A DNA stretch of 64,000 nt from positions 1-64,000 of the forward strand of contig CABYSJ010000003.1 in NCBI GenBank assembly GCA_902521615.1, read 5' to 3'. This DNA is from an uncultured Pelagibacteraceae bacterium. Its GTDB lineage: Bacteria; Pseudomonadota; Alphaproteobacteria; Pelagibacterales; Pelagibacteraceae. The notes below the pieces were generated by a model that saw only the letters and a program-made list of their open reading frames with translations, was not told the DNA's origin and ran no database searches. Shown here piece after piece: positions 16,675 through 25,100 of the stretch (its first letter is position 1; the number at the start of each line of letters is the position of its first letter). A program made the translations under genes and the position numbers.

Positions 16675-17745
16675 TTACTTCGGTATATCTCCTTCAACAC
16701 CTTTAACATAAGTCATCATACCTGCTAGCATACCATCATCTGCAGTTTTCCCTTCTGCTACCATTAAATTCCCTTTTTGGTCATAAATTGGTCCAGTGAA
16801 AGAATGAACTTTACCAGATGCTAAATCTGCTTGTAGTTTTTTAACTTTTGCTTGTAGGTCACTAGGCATTTGAGAATCTAAACCTGAGATTACTACCATG
16901 CCATCACCTATACCGTGCCATGTATCTTTTTGACTCCATGTGCCATTTGCAACAGCTTTAACTCTATCGACATAATATGGTCCCCAGTTATTCTCAACTG
17001 AAGTTAATACAGCCTTTGGTGCAAACTTATCCATATCACTCGCTTGTCCAAAAGCATATACTCCTGCTTTTTCAGCCATTTGAACAATTGCTGTACTGTC
17101 TGTATGTTGAGCAATTACATCAGCACCTTGATCAATTAAAGCTTTTGCTGCTTCTGCTTCTTTACCTGGATCGTACCATGTGAAAGCCCAAACAATTTTA
17201 GTTTTAATATTTGGGTTAACTTTTTGAGCTGCTAAAGTAAATGAATTGATACCTCTTATTACTTCAGGTATTGGAAAAGATGCAACATATCCAATCACAT
17301 TAGATTTAGTCATAGTTCCAGCAATTGTTCCCAAAATAGTTCTACCCTCATAGAATCTAGCTGCGTAAGTTGCAACATTTGGATGCTCTCTTTTATATCC
17401 AGTAGCATGTTCAAATTTTACATTTGGAAACTCTTTTGCAACTTTGTTAGTAGGGTTCATATATCCAAAACTAGTTGTAAAGATAATGTCATGACCAGAA
17501 TTAGCTAATTGTCTAAGAACCCTTTCAGCATCAGCACTTTCTGGAACACCTTCCACGTATGTTGTTTTAAATCCGGCAGCTTCAACAGCTTTTCTACCTA
17601 CATCATGCTGATAAGTCCATCCATGGTCACCAGTTGGACCAATATAAACAAATGCTGCTTTTACATCTTTTGCAACTGCAGCCACAGTTAATGTAAATAA
17701 TAAAACTAAAGAAGAGACGAAAGAACGAATTAAAAATTTATGCAT
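16675..17745 (-). CDS. BMP-family ABC transporter substrate-binding protein (nucleoside/purine type)
   Basis: 356 residues: a signal peptide (about 1-25, ending AVAK), then the BMP/PnrA-like periplasmic-binding fold with AAFVYIGPTGDHGW near the N-terminus, EGVPE, IIFTTSFGYM and DVIAQHTDST. BMP proteins of this kind bind purine nucleosides or related compounds. No lipobox cysteine is seen, so it is a free periplasmic protein. It is the last gene of the importer operon, with a 77-base gap upstream that could hold an extra promoter, and an evident AGGGG ribosome binding site. Confidence 0.88.
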   Translation of the reverse strand: MHKFLIRSFVSSLVLLFTLTVAAVAKDVKAAFVYIGPTGDHGWTYQHDVGRKAVEAAGFKTTYVEGVPESADAERVLRQLANSGHDIIFTTSFGYMNPTNKVAKEFPNVKFEHATGYKREHPNVATYAARFYEGRTILGTIAGTMTKSNVIGYVASFPIPEVIRGINSFTLAAQKVNPNIKTKIVWAFTWYDPGKEAEAAKALIDQGADVIAQHTDSTAIVQMAEKAGVYAFGQASDMDKFAPKAVLTSVENNWGPYYVDRVKAVANGTWSQKDTWHGIGDGMVVISGLDSQMPSDLQAKVKKLQADLASGKVHSFTGPIYDQKGNLMVAEGKTADDGMLAGMMTYVKGVEGDIPK

Positions 17746-17822
17746 AAATTTATTTCCCCTTTTGGTTTTTTAATTAATTAAATTTAAATTAAATTATCTA
17801 AAAAAAAATGATTATTTTAAAA

Positions 17823-18755
17823 TTAATTGTCTTTATGAAAAGATTTCCCCAAGGAACTAGGAGTACTCAGTCTTATTTTTCTACTATCACGAGAAATTAC
17901 AACTAAAACTATTATTGTTACTATGTAAGGCAGGGCCGTTAAAAATTGAACAGGAATTCTTACTCCGATTGCTTGCATATGAAATTGAATAATGGTCAAT
18001 CCACCAAAAATCATTGCACCGATTAAAATTTTAATAGGGTTCCACGTTGAGAAAACCACTAGAGCCAATGCGATCCAACCTCTTCCACCTGTCATATTTT
18101 CAATCCACTGCGGAGTATAAATCATTGACAAATACGCCCCTGCAAGACCACACATTGCGCCCCCATAAAGTATACAAGCGTAACGCACAAACCTTACATT
18201 TATTCCTTGATTAGAGGCAGACTCAGGCGAGTCTCCTACAGCTCTAACAATTAACCCAATTTTTGTTTTTTTTAAAAAGTAGCTAGTTATGAAGGGTAGT
18301 GCAAAAGCAAAATAAAAAACTATTGAATGACCAAACAATATTGGACTTAAAAGTGGTATTGTGTCTTTTAAACCTTCAAACAAAACAGGAAACTCTTTTC
18401 CAGGAATACCCACAAAGTTTTTTCCAATCATTGCAGAAATTCCTATTCCAAAAATAGTTAGAGCTAAACCAGTAGCAACATGATTTGTAATTAATGTTTG
18501 GGTAAGAAATGCAAAAATTGTTGAAATTAAAACTCCAGCTAACATTGCACCAAAAACTGCTATAATTAAACTTCCAGTAACCGTCATTAGTGCGAAGCCC
18601 GAAATAGCTCCAATGATCATCATTCCTTCAACACCAAGGTTTAGAACCCCAGATCTTTCAGTAATTAATTCACCACAAGACGCCAAAATCAAAGGAACTG
18701 CAGAAGCCATTATAGATGCAATTATTAGTCCAACAAAATTTACATCTACTATCAT
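17823..18755 (-). CDS. ABC transporter permease, BMP-type importer (second permease)
   Basis: 310 residues with about eight to ten membrane helices. The LNLGVEGMMIIGAISGF motif near residues 38-55 is diagnostic of branched-chain/BMP-type permeases, and TGGRGWIALALVVFSTWNP is the cytoplasmic coupling region. It forms a heterodimer with the neighbouring permease. It overlaps that gene by 4 bases. The organisation ATPase - permease - permease - binding protein is as in the B. subtilis guanosine importer (yufNOPQ). Confidence 0.88.
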   Translation of the reverse strand: MIVDVNFVGLIIASIMASAVPLILASCGELITERSGVLNLGVEGMMIIGAISGFALMTVTGSLIIAVFGAMLAGVLISTIFAFLTQTLITNHVATGLALTIFGIGISAMIGKNFVGIPGKEFPVLFEGLKDTIPLLSPILFGHSIVFYFAFALPFITSYFLKKTKIGLIVRAVGDSPESASNQGINVRFVRYACILYGGAMCGLAGAYLSMIYTPQWIENMTGGRGWIALALVVFSTWNPIKILIGAMIFGGLTIIQFHMQAIGVRIPVQFLTALPYIVTIIVLVVISRDSRKIRLSTPSSLGKSFHKDN

Positions 18756-19816
18756 TTTTTTGAACCTATAAATTTAAATTTGAAAAAGAGTAAATAGTCA
18801 GAAGCAAGAAGAAAAAATAAAATCATCCCTTGAAAAACCTGACCTGTATATTTTGGTATTTGCATAAAGATTTGAGCCGTTTCAGCACCCAGATAAGTTA
18901 TTGCAACAACTAGCGATGCAAAAATTATTCCCACAGGATGTAAGCGACCTAAAAATGCAACAATAATCGCAGTAAATCCATAATCTGGAGATACTTCTCT
19001 ATGAAGCTGTCCAATCGGTCCAGTTATTTCTCCTACGCCTGCTAGACCTGCACAAGCTCCACTTATTAAAAAAACCAGGATAATCATTTTTTTACCTTTG
19101 TAGCCAGCATATTTTGCTGTTTTTAAACTAAAACCTGAAACTTTCATTTGGAAACCCAAATATGTTTTATAAAAAACAAACCAACTAATAACCACCGCAG
19201 CTAATGCTAAAAATATTCCTGCGTGAATTCTTAGTCCTTCAAATAATAAAGGAAGTCTTGCAGAGTCACTGAACTGTCTAGTTTCAGGAAAATTAAATCC
19301 TTCTGGATTACTCCAAGGACCGACAACAAGATAATCTAAAATTAATTTTGAAACATATACCAACATAAGACTTACTAATATCTCATTAGTATTGAAGTAC
19401 GTTTTTAATATTGCAGGTATTGATGCATATATCATACCACCAATTGCGCCAGCTAATATTACTATTGGTAGAATATAGAAACCTTCTTGATCATAAAATA
19501 ATAATGCAACTCCTCCTGAAACTATAGCCCCAAAAGTTAATTGCCCTTCTGCTCCAATATTCCAATTGTTACTTTTAAAACAAAAAGATAAACCAATCGC
19601 TATTAAACAAAGTGGTGTGGCTTTTAATAGTAATTCACTGAAACCATATTTATCTGCAATTGGAACTATGAAAAAAAATTTTAGGGCTTCAAATGGTTTA
19701 AAACCTAAAATATAAAATATTATACCTCCAGCTATTAATGTGAGAAAAATAGCCAGGACAGGTGTAAAGAAAAATATAGCTTTTGAAGGTTGATCTCTTT
19801 TTACAATTTTAATCAA
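18752..19816 (-). CDS. ABC transporter permease, BMP-type importer (first permease)
   Basis: 354 residues with about nine to ten membrane helices. The conserved NIGAEGQLTFGAIVSGGVAL segment occupies the position of LNLGVEGMM in the partner permease, and GPIGQLHREVSPDYGFTAII is the coupling region. This longer permease type pairs with the shorter one in BMP importers. It overlaps the ATPase gene (4 bases) and the second permease gene (4 bases), so all three should be co-translated. Confidence 0.88.
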   Translation of the reverse strand: MIKIVKRDQPSKAIFFFTPVLAIFLTLIAGGIIFYILGFKPFEALKFFFIVPIADKYGFSELLLKATPLCLIAIGLSFCFKSNNWNIGAEGQLTFGAIVSGGVALLFYDQEGFYILPIVILAGAIGGMIYASIPAILKTYFNTNEILVSLMLVYVSKLILDYLVVGPWSNPEGFNFPETRQFSDSARLPLLFEGLRIHAGIFLALAAVVISWFVFYKTYLGFQMKVSGFSLKTAKYAGYKGKKMIILVFLISGACAGLAGVGEITGPIGQLHREVSPDYGFTAIIVAFLGRLHPVGIIFASLVVAITYLGAETAQIFMQIPKYTGQVFQGMILFFLLASDYLLFFKFKFIGSKK

Positions 19817-21303
19817 TTTCCTCCTCCCATAAGTATCCCAAGTTTCTCAGAGGTAACATCCTCAGCATTCATTATTTTTGATAATTTTCCTCTATGGATT
19901 ACTGAAATTTTGTCACTTAATTTTAACAACTCATCAGTGTCTGTTGATATTAATATTATTGATTTATTTTGTTCATTTATTTTAATTAATGTTTCATGAA
20001 TATAATTTATAGCTCCAACGTCCAAACCCCATGTAGGATTGAAACAAATTAATAAATCTGGAGATGTTATTAATTCTCTTCCAATAATTAATTTTTGTAA
20101 ATTTCCTCCAGATAAAAATTGGCTTTTTAAATCTATATTGTCAGTGTTTACGTTAAATTCTGAAATTATTTTTTTTGAATGCTCTTTAATTTTGCTTTCA
20201 TTTATTAATCCATTATTAAAAAAATTTGAGGATTTGAAATTGTTTAGAGCTACATTTTCAAAAATTGCCATTTGTGGAATAGCAGCTTGTTCAAGCCTAT
20301 CTTCTGGAGAAAAAGCCATTAAATATTCCCTTCTTTCTTGAGGATTTAAATCCCCAATAAAATTTTTATTAAATTCTATGGAATTCTTATTTGATATAAT
20401 TTCACCACTTAACACTTGAAATAATTCACTCTGGCCATTTCCTGATATACCAGCGATTCCTAAACATTCCCCTCTATTTAGAGAAAAATTAATGTCAACT
20501 AAGTTTGTTTCAAAAGGATCTTCACTTGTAAAATTAAGATTTGTTATTTTAATTAATTGTTCTGACGAAGTATTTTCCTTTTTTTTCTTAATTGTTTTTA
20601 AATCCTGACCTACCATTTTGTTAGCAAGAGATTCTATATTTTCATTATTGATTTGGCTTACAGAGACCAATTTTCCTCTTCTCATCACAGCAACTTCATC
20701 ACAAAGTTGCATAACTTCCTTTAGTTTATGGGTTATATAAATAATTAATATTCCTTCCTCTGAAAATTTTTTTAATGATAAGAATAATTCACTGGTTTCT
20801 TGCTCTGTTAATACCGATGTGGGTTCATCCATAATTAAAACTTTTGGGCTTCTAATTAGGCATCTTATTATTTCTACTTTTTGTTTTTGACCTGCTGATA
20901 AGTTGAGAACAGGAACATCAAGATCAACTGAAAAATTGTATTTTTTCATGATTGTATCTATTTTTTCTTTTAAATTTTCTCTTTGTTCATCTGAGTCTAT
21001 TATTAAGTTTTCAAATACAGACAAAGTTTCAAAAAGATTAAAATGCTGGAATACCATTCCAATATCATTTTTTTTTGCATCTGATGGTGAATTAAGTTTA
21101 AGAATATTTTTATTTAAATAAATTTTACCTTCATCAGGAATGACTACACCTGAGAGAATTTTAACAAGTGTAGATTTTCCAGCACCATTTTCTCCAAGAA
21201 GAGCGTAAATTTTACCACTATTAAATTCGAGTGAAACATTGTCATTTGCAATACACCCAGGATATATTTTAGTTACATTTGAAATTTTAAGGTTTGTATT
21301 CAT
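19813..21303 (-). CDS. ABC transporter ATPase with two nucleotide-binding domains, BMP-type importer
   Basis: 496 residues with two ABC domains in tandem. Domain 1 has Walker A GENGAGKST (37-45), signature LSAGQKQK and Walker B VLIMDEPTSVL. Domain 2 has a degenerate Walker A (GISGNGQSE), signature LSGGNLQK and an altered Walker B (LICFNPTWGLD) without the catalytic DE pair. This asymmetry is normal for sugar/nucleoside-type fused ATPases. It powers the two permeases. It lies 3 bases after a deaminase gene, tying the importer to base deamination. Confidence 0.92.
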   Translation of the reverse strand: MNTNLKISNVTKIYPGCIANDNVSLEFNSGKIYALLGENGAGKSTLVKILSGVVIPDEGKIYLNKNILKLNSPSDAKKNDIGMVFQHFNLFETLSVFENLIIDSDEQRENLKEKIDTIMKKYNFSVDLDVPVLNLSAGQKQKVEIIRCLIRSPKVLIMDEPTSVLTEQETSELFLSLKKFSEEGILIIYITHKLKEVMQLCDEVAVMRRGKLVSVSQINNENIESLANKMVGQDLKTIKKKKENTSSEQLIKITNLNFTSEDPFETNLVDINFSLNRGECLGIAGISGNGQSELFQVLSGEIISNKNSIEFNKNFIGDLNPQERREYLMAFSPEDRLEQAAIPQMAIFENVALNNFKSSNFFNNGLINESKIKEHSKKIISEFNVNTDNIDLKSQFLSGGNLQKLIIGRELITSPDLLICFNPTWGLDVGAINYIHETLIKINEQNKSIILISTDTDELLKLSDKISVIHRGKLSKIMNAEDVTSEKLGILMGGGN

Positions 21304-21306
21304 TAA

Positions 21307-21897
21307 TTAATTTAATGGTATAGAATTTCCATCCTTATTTTCCTGATATTGATTTGATAATTTTTGATATTTTTTCTTAATTTCATCTAATTGATTAATA
21401 ATACTATCTTTTTTTGAAGTAGGTAAATTTTCAATAAGTAAATTTATATTTTGACTTTTCCAATAATAATTTTCTTTATTATATTCTCCATCATTAATTT
21501 TAAATACTTCCTTGAGTATATTTAAATCATGTGGAATATTAAATTCTTCGTTTGTGGCAGTATATGGAAACAAATAATAAAAATTATCAAATCCAGAAAA
21601 TGTGATTGCGCTCAAACACATACTACAGGGCTCATGTGAACTTAAAAACATGCAGTCTATTTCTTTTGGTCTTGTATTTGCATCTAATTCATAAAATTTT
21701 TTAAGAGTATGCATTTCTCCATGCCACAATGGATTTTCTATTTCATTGTTTGTTTCAGCAACTACAAGTGATAAATCATCTTTTTTAATTATTGCTGCCC
21801 CAAATATTTTACTACCTTTAGCAACACCTTTTTCAGTTAAGGGTAAAACTTCTTTTAAAAATATTTTTAGTATCTTTTCTAGGGCTTTTTCATTCAT
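21307..21897 (-). CDS. Cytidine-deaminase-fold nucleoside/base deaminase of unknown substrate
   Basis: 196 residues with the zinc-dependent deaminase site H59-x-E61 (WHGE) and P90-C91-x-x-C94 (HEPCSMC). It differs from the guaD product: it has 40 extra C-terminal residues that are polar and charged, a different N-terminus, and no DDSFIY motif. It is the first gene of the importer operon, so its substrate is probably what the importer brings in or a direct product of it (for example adenine, guanine, cytosine or a nucleoside). I cannot choose between these from sequence. Confidence 0.78.
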   Translation of the reverse strand: MNEKALEKILKIFLKEVLPLTEKGVAKGSKIFGAAIIKKDDLSLVVAETNNEIENPLWHGEMHTLKKFYELDANTRPKEIDCMFLSSHEPCSMCLSAITFSGFDNFYYLFPYTATNEEFNIPHDLNILKEVFKINDGEYNKENYYWKSQNINLLIENLPTSKKDSIINQLDEIKKKYQKLSNQYQENKDGNSIPLN

Positions 21898-22024
21898 ATG
21901 CTTGGACCATCAAATAAAGAACACAATTGTTACTATAATTAAACTTAAAAGTAATAAGAAATAAATTATTTATACAACTTAAAAGTTAATAATTTATTAA
22001 AGCAAAAAATGTTAATTTGAACTT

Positions 22025-22330
22025 ATGTTAAAATTTAAATCAGCAATAAGCCTATTAATTATCATAATTTTTTTTTCAGGGTGCCAAACTGTAAAGGAAA
22101 AAACAGATGCAATTGTTGAAAAAGAAAATGAAAAATTAAGTAAATTCTTAGGAAAATCTGCCAGTGAACTTCAAATGGAACTTGGAAAACCAGACGAAGA
22201 TTTTAAAAATGCTAAAGGTAATTTTGAACTAGTTTATAATAGCAAAAAATACCTAGTTCCTTGTGAACGAAGGTTTGAGATTAATTCAGAAAATATAGTC
22301 GTTGGTTTTGTATCAAACGGGTGTTTTTAA
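22025..22330 (+). CDS. Small lipoprotein (SmpA/BamE-like region)
   Basis: 101 residues with a lipoprotein signal peptide: hydrophobic segment 7-17 and lipobox FSGC with C20 as the lipidated residue. After a charged helix comes GKSASELQMELGKPDEDF, a pattern typical of the BamE/OmlA fold, and two cysteines near the C-terminus (PCERRF and NGCF) that may pair. It should be anchored at the inner or outer membrane. The function is unknown. It is a single gene between the deaminase promoter and the heat shock gene. Confidence 0.72.
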   Translation: MLKFKSAISLLIIIIFFSGCQTVKEKTDAIVEKENEKLSKFLGKSASELQMELGKPDEDFKNAKGNFELVYNSKKYLVPCERRFEINSENIVVGFVSNGCF

Positions 22331-22425
22331 ATTCGATGCTAGTAAAAAATCTGCTCACTATAGGTTTTTTAATGATACAAAACAAACTTGTATAAATTAA
22401 TCAGTTTTTAAGATTTACTCATACC

Positions 22426-22445
22426 TGTGGGGACTTCTCCCCACA
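22426..22445 (-). terminator. Hairpin downstream of the small heat shock gene
   Basis: A perfect 7-base GC-rich stem, TGTGGGG at 22426-22432 and CCCCACA at 22439-22445, with a 6-base loop, lies 16 bases past the hsp20 stop and between two convergent genes. The T-run on the minus strand is weak and displaced, so it may protect or terminate the transcript. It is one of the few GC-rich spots in the window. Confidence 0.6.
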
Positions 22446-22460
22446 AGTAAGGTTTAAGAC

Positions 22461-22907
22461 TTATTTAATTTCAATAAGCTTCTTTTTTTTATGTTCTGGA
22501 ATTATTCTTTCACAAGATATTGTTAAAAGACCATCTTTAAGTTCAGCACCATTAACTTTTACATCATCAGCAATAGTGAATGATCTTGCAAATTGTCTTT
22601 GAGAAATACCTTTATGAATAATTTCTCCATTAATATCACTGTCCTCAGACTTATTAACTTGTTTTGTTCTTACGGTTAATAAATTGTCCTCGAACTCAAC
22701 TTCAACATCTTTTTTGCTAAAGCCAGCCAATGCTACTTCAATTGCATAGTTGTCTTTACCTGTCTTTCGTATGTTGTATGGTGGATAATTTGATTGCATT
22801 GTCAAATTTCCATTTCCCAACATATTCTCAAATTGGTCGAACATATCGTCGAAACCAATTGAAAAAGGTCTAAGTGAGTTAAATATAGATAGATCCTTAC
22901 TTGTCAT
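22461..22907 (-). CDS. Small heat shock protein (Hsp20/alpha-crystallin family)
   Basis: 148 residues. The N-terminal arm (about 1-40, Phe-rich FDDMFDQFENML) precedes an alpha-crystallin domain (about 43-135) with YNIRKTGKDNYAIEVALAGF in two strands, the FARSFTIADDV loop, the NGAELKDGLLTISCER strand and a basic tail. The C-terminal I-x-I type motif is weak (RIIPEHKKKKLIEIK). It acts as an ATP-independent holdase, like IbpA. It stands alone, with a near-perfect ribosome binding site (AAAGGAGGA) that may be masked by an RNA thermometer and a sigma-32-type promoter. Confidence 0.93.
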   Translation of the reverse strand: MTSKDLSIFNSLRPFSIGFDDMFDQFENMLGNGNLTMQSNYPPYNIRKTGKDNYAIEVALAGFSKKDVEVEFEDNLLTVRTKQVNKSEDSDINGEIIHKGISQRQFARSFTIADDVKVNGAELKDGLLTISCERIIPEHKKKKLIEIK

Positions 22908-22912
22908 AATAT

Positions 22913-22962
22913 CCTCCTTTGTTAAGCAAGTTTATTTATGTAAGCCCCATTAGGCGACTTAC
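22913..22962 (-). promoter_or_regulatory. ROSE-like RNA thermometer in the hsp20 5' leader (candidate)
   Basis: On the minus strand the leader can form two hairpins. The first (22962-22940) pairs GTAAG with CTTAC and extends inward with one G-G mismatch. The second (22930-22913) pairs CUUGCUU with AAGGAGG around an AACA loop, burying the Shine-Dalgarno. The UUGCU-AGGAG pairing with an internal G-G opposition is the signature of ROSE elements, known upstream of alphaproteobacterial small heat shock genes. Folding is judged by eye. Confidence 0.65.
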
Positions 22963-22968
22963 TTAATA

Positions 22969-22997
22969 TATGTGGGAATTAATTTTTTTTTTTCAAG
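22969..22997 (-). promoter_or_regulatory. Sigma-32 (RpoH)-type promoter of hsp20
   Basis: On the minus strand CTTGAAA (22997-22991) is followed after 14 bases by CCCACATA (22976-22969), close to the RpoH consensus CTTGAAA-N13-15-CCCCATnT. Transcription would begin near 22963, exactly at the base of the first leader hairpin. Confidence 0.75.
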
Positions 22998-23009
22998 ATT
23001 GAATTTGTA

Positions 23010-25085
23010 CTAAATTTTATTAGAAATTTTTAATGCAAAAGCATAATCAATAGCAATTTCTTCTATTGCGCCATCTCTTCCTGATTTCCCACCATGACCA
23101 GCATTCATTTCAGTTTTTAAAAGGAGCAAATTATTATCTGTTTTATAATCTCTGAGTTTTGCAGTGAATTTTGTAGGTTCATCAAATAAAACTCTATTAT
23201 CACTCAAACTTGTTGTAATAAAAATATGTGGATAATCCATTTTTTTAATATTGTTGTAGGGTGCATATGAAAAAATATAATCAAAGTGTTCTTTATTCTC
23301 TTTTGCATTCCCAAATTCATCAAATTCTCCCACAGTTAAGGGTAAAGAGTGATCAAGATTTGTTGTTAAAGAATCTACAAAAGGAACAGCCATGATAATT
23401 CCTAAAAATAATTCAGGGGATTGATTTACTACAGCTCCCATTAACAATCCTCCAGCTGATCCACCCATGCCAATAATTTTTCCTTTCGAGGTATATTTTT
23501 TTTTGATCAAATATTTTGCTGCATAAACATAATCTTCAAAAGTATTTTTTTTGTTGGTTAACTTTCCCTCTTTCCACCATTTCATACCTTTTTCCATACC
23601 ACCTCTTATGTGGGCTGTAGCCCAAATTATATCTCTGTTTATAAGACTCAATCTTGTGGAAGAGAAACTTGGTGACATAGAATTCCCATAAGATCCATAT
23701 CCATACAATAAAATATTTGCGGACCCATCAATTTTCGTTTTTTTGTGTCTTGTGATTGTTAATGGAACCATTCTTCCGTCATGAGATTTAAACTCAACTC
23801 TCTCGACAATATAGTCATCTTTATTATGACCTGATGGGATCTCTTGCTCTTTAACAAGTTCTTTAGATTTTGTTGCTAAATTATATTTAAATACTCTAGA
23901 GGGTGTTTTAGGAGATGAGTATCCTAAATAAACTTCATCAGTATTTCTATCTTTTTGAGTTAAGCTTACTCCCGGAACATAAACTGACTCATCAGAAAAA
24001 ATTAATTCTTCCTCTATATTTGTAGAAATATTTTTAACAAATAATTTATCTAGTGCATCTGATGTTTCACCACGAATAATCCAATTTTTAAGGAATGTTA
24101 ATCCACCAATTAAAACTTCATCTTTTGCTGGAATATATGTTTGCCAATTTTGATTTTCTATATTGTCACAAATATCAATTTTAAAGTCTTCAGCATTTTT
24201 ATTTGTATGATTATAAAATTTACCTTCCCATGAATTAACAGAATACAGAACACCTCTTTCTCTTTTAATAATAAGTTTTGGAGATGGATTTAATTCATCT
24301 GATTTAAAGTAATATTGCTCCGAAGTATTATGGTCAGAAGTATTTATGAAATAATATTTTTCATCTGAGCTTTTTCCAATTCCCACTGTAAAAGCTTCAC
24401 TTTTCTCCTCAAATATTAACTCATCCTCATTATCAAAATCTCCTATTTTGTGTCTATATATTGTTCTTGCTCTATGATTTTCATCAAGTTTAGAATAAAA
24501 AATATATTTATCATCCAAACTAAATGTTATTCCCCCTGATGTTTCTGTGATTTCTTTAGAAATAATTTTGTTTGTTTTTATATCTCTTAAATAAATTGTG
24601 TAATACTCAGAACCTTTGAGATCTAAAGAGTATCCTAGATATTTATCATTATTACTTACTTCTAAATCTCCAACTCCAAAATATTCAGTTTTGAGTTTTT
24701 CTTTTTCCTTATCTCCATTCCATATTTCTTCTATATTTTCTGAACCAATTTTTTTTCTAAGTTTTATAGAATAGTTTCCTGTTGTTGTAGTTTTTGTCCA
24801 ATACTCATATGTATGATCTTTATAAGGTAAAGACTCATCATCTAATTTTATTCTACCTTTAATTTCATCAAACAATTTTTTTTGAATATCTTTAGTATCT
24901 TTTAGGTGATAATCGGTGTATGCATTTTCTTCTTCTAAATATTTTTTAACTTCCGAGTTTAGTTTTGATTTATCTTTTAGAACTTCTAAAATATTTTTTT
25001 GATGTATCCAGCTGTAATTATCCTCCCACTCTATATTGTGACAAGATTTTATCTCTAGTTTTTTTTTAAGTTGTGGTACTTTCAT
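23010..25085 (-). CDS. ptrB: Oligopeptidase B-type prolyl oligopeptidase (S9A)
   Basis: 691 residues: an N-terminal seven-bladed beta-propeller (about 70-400) and a C-terminal alpha/beta hydrolase. The nucleophile serine is in GMGGSAGGLLMG. The aspartate is in SDNRVLFDEP-like SLSDNRVLF, and the histidine is in MNAGHGGKSGR. It cleaves short peptides after basic residues in the cytoplasm. There is no signal peptide. The adjacent acidic pocket residues cannot be checked by eye, so prolyl specificity remains possible. Its start is divergent from the J-domain gene, 15 bases away. Confidence 0.87.
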   Translation of the reverse strand: MKVPQLKKKLEIKSCHNIEWEDNYSWIHQKNILEVLKDKSKLNSEVKKYLEEENAYTDYHLKDTKDIQKKLFDEIKGRIKLDDESLPYKDHTYEYWTKTTTTGNYSIKLRKKIGSENIEEIWNGDKEKEKLKTEYFGVGDLEVSNNDKYLGYSLDLKGSEYYTIYLRDIKTNKIISKEITETSGGITFSLDDKYIFYSKLDENHRARTIYRHKIGDFDNEDELIFEEKSEAFTVGIGKSSDEKYYFINTSDHNTSEQYYFKSDELNPSPKLIIKRERGVLYSVNSWEGKFYNHTNKNAEDFKIDICDNIENQNWQTYIPAKDEVLIGGLTFLKNWIIRGETSDALDKLFVKNISTNIEEELIFSDESVYVPGVSLTQKDRNTDEVYLGYSSPKTPSRVFKYNLATKSKELVKEQEIPSGHNKDDYIVERVEFKSHDGRMVPLTITRHKKTKIDGSANILLYGYGSYGNSMSPSFSSTRLSLINRDIIWATAHIRGGMEKGMKWWKEGKLTNKKNTFEDYVYAAKYLIKKKYTSKGKIIGMGGSAGGLLMGAVVNQSPELFLGIIMAVPFVDSLTTNLDHSLPLTVGEFDEFGNAKENKEHFDYIFSYAPYNNIKKMDYPHIFITTSLSDNRVLFDEPTKFTAKLRDYKTDNNLLLLKTEMNAGHGGKSGRDGAIEEIAIDYAFALKISNKI

Positions 25086-25100
25086 TTTTATAGGAAATAT

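Noticed and set aside
17746-17822. AT palindromes in front of the BMP gene
   Set aside because: Runs such as AATTTAATTTAAATT are expected in DNA of this composition; no defined promoter or operator could be supported.
21898-22024. Possible purine riboswitch upstream of the importer operon
   Set aside because: The 127-base spacer shows only short AT palindromes and no three-way junction or conserved purine-aptamer loops.
25071-25100. Longer start for the J-domain protein
   Set aside because: It overlaps the divergent oligopeptidase start; the ATG at 25101 has a ribosome binding site and begins the membrane helix.
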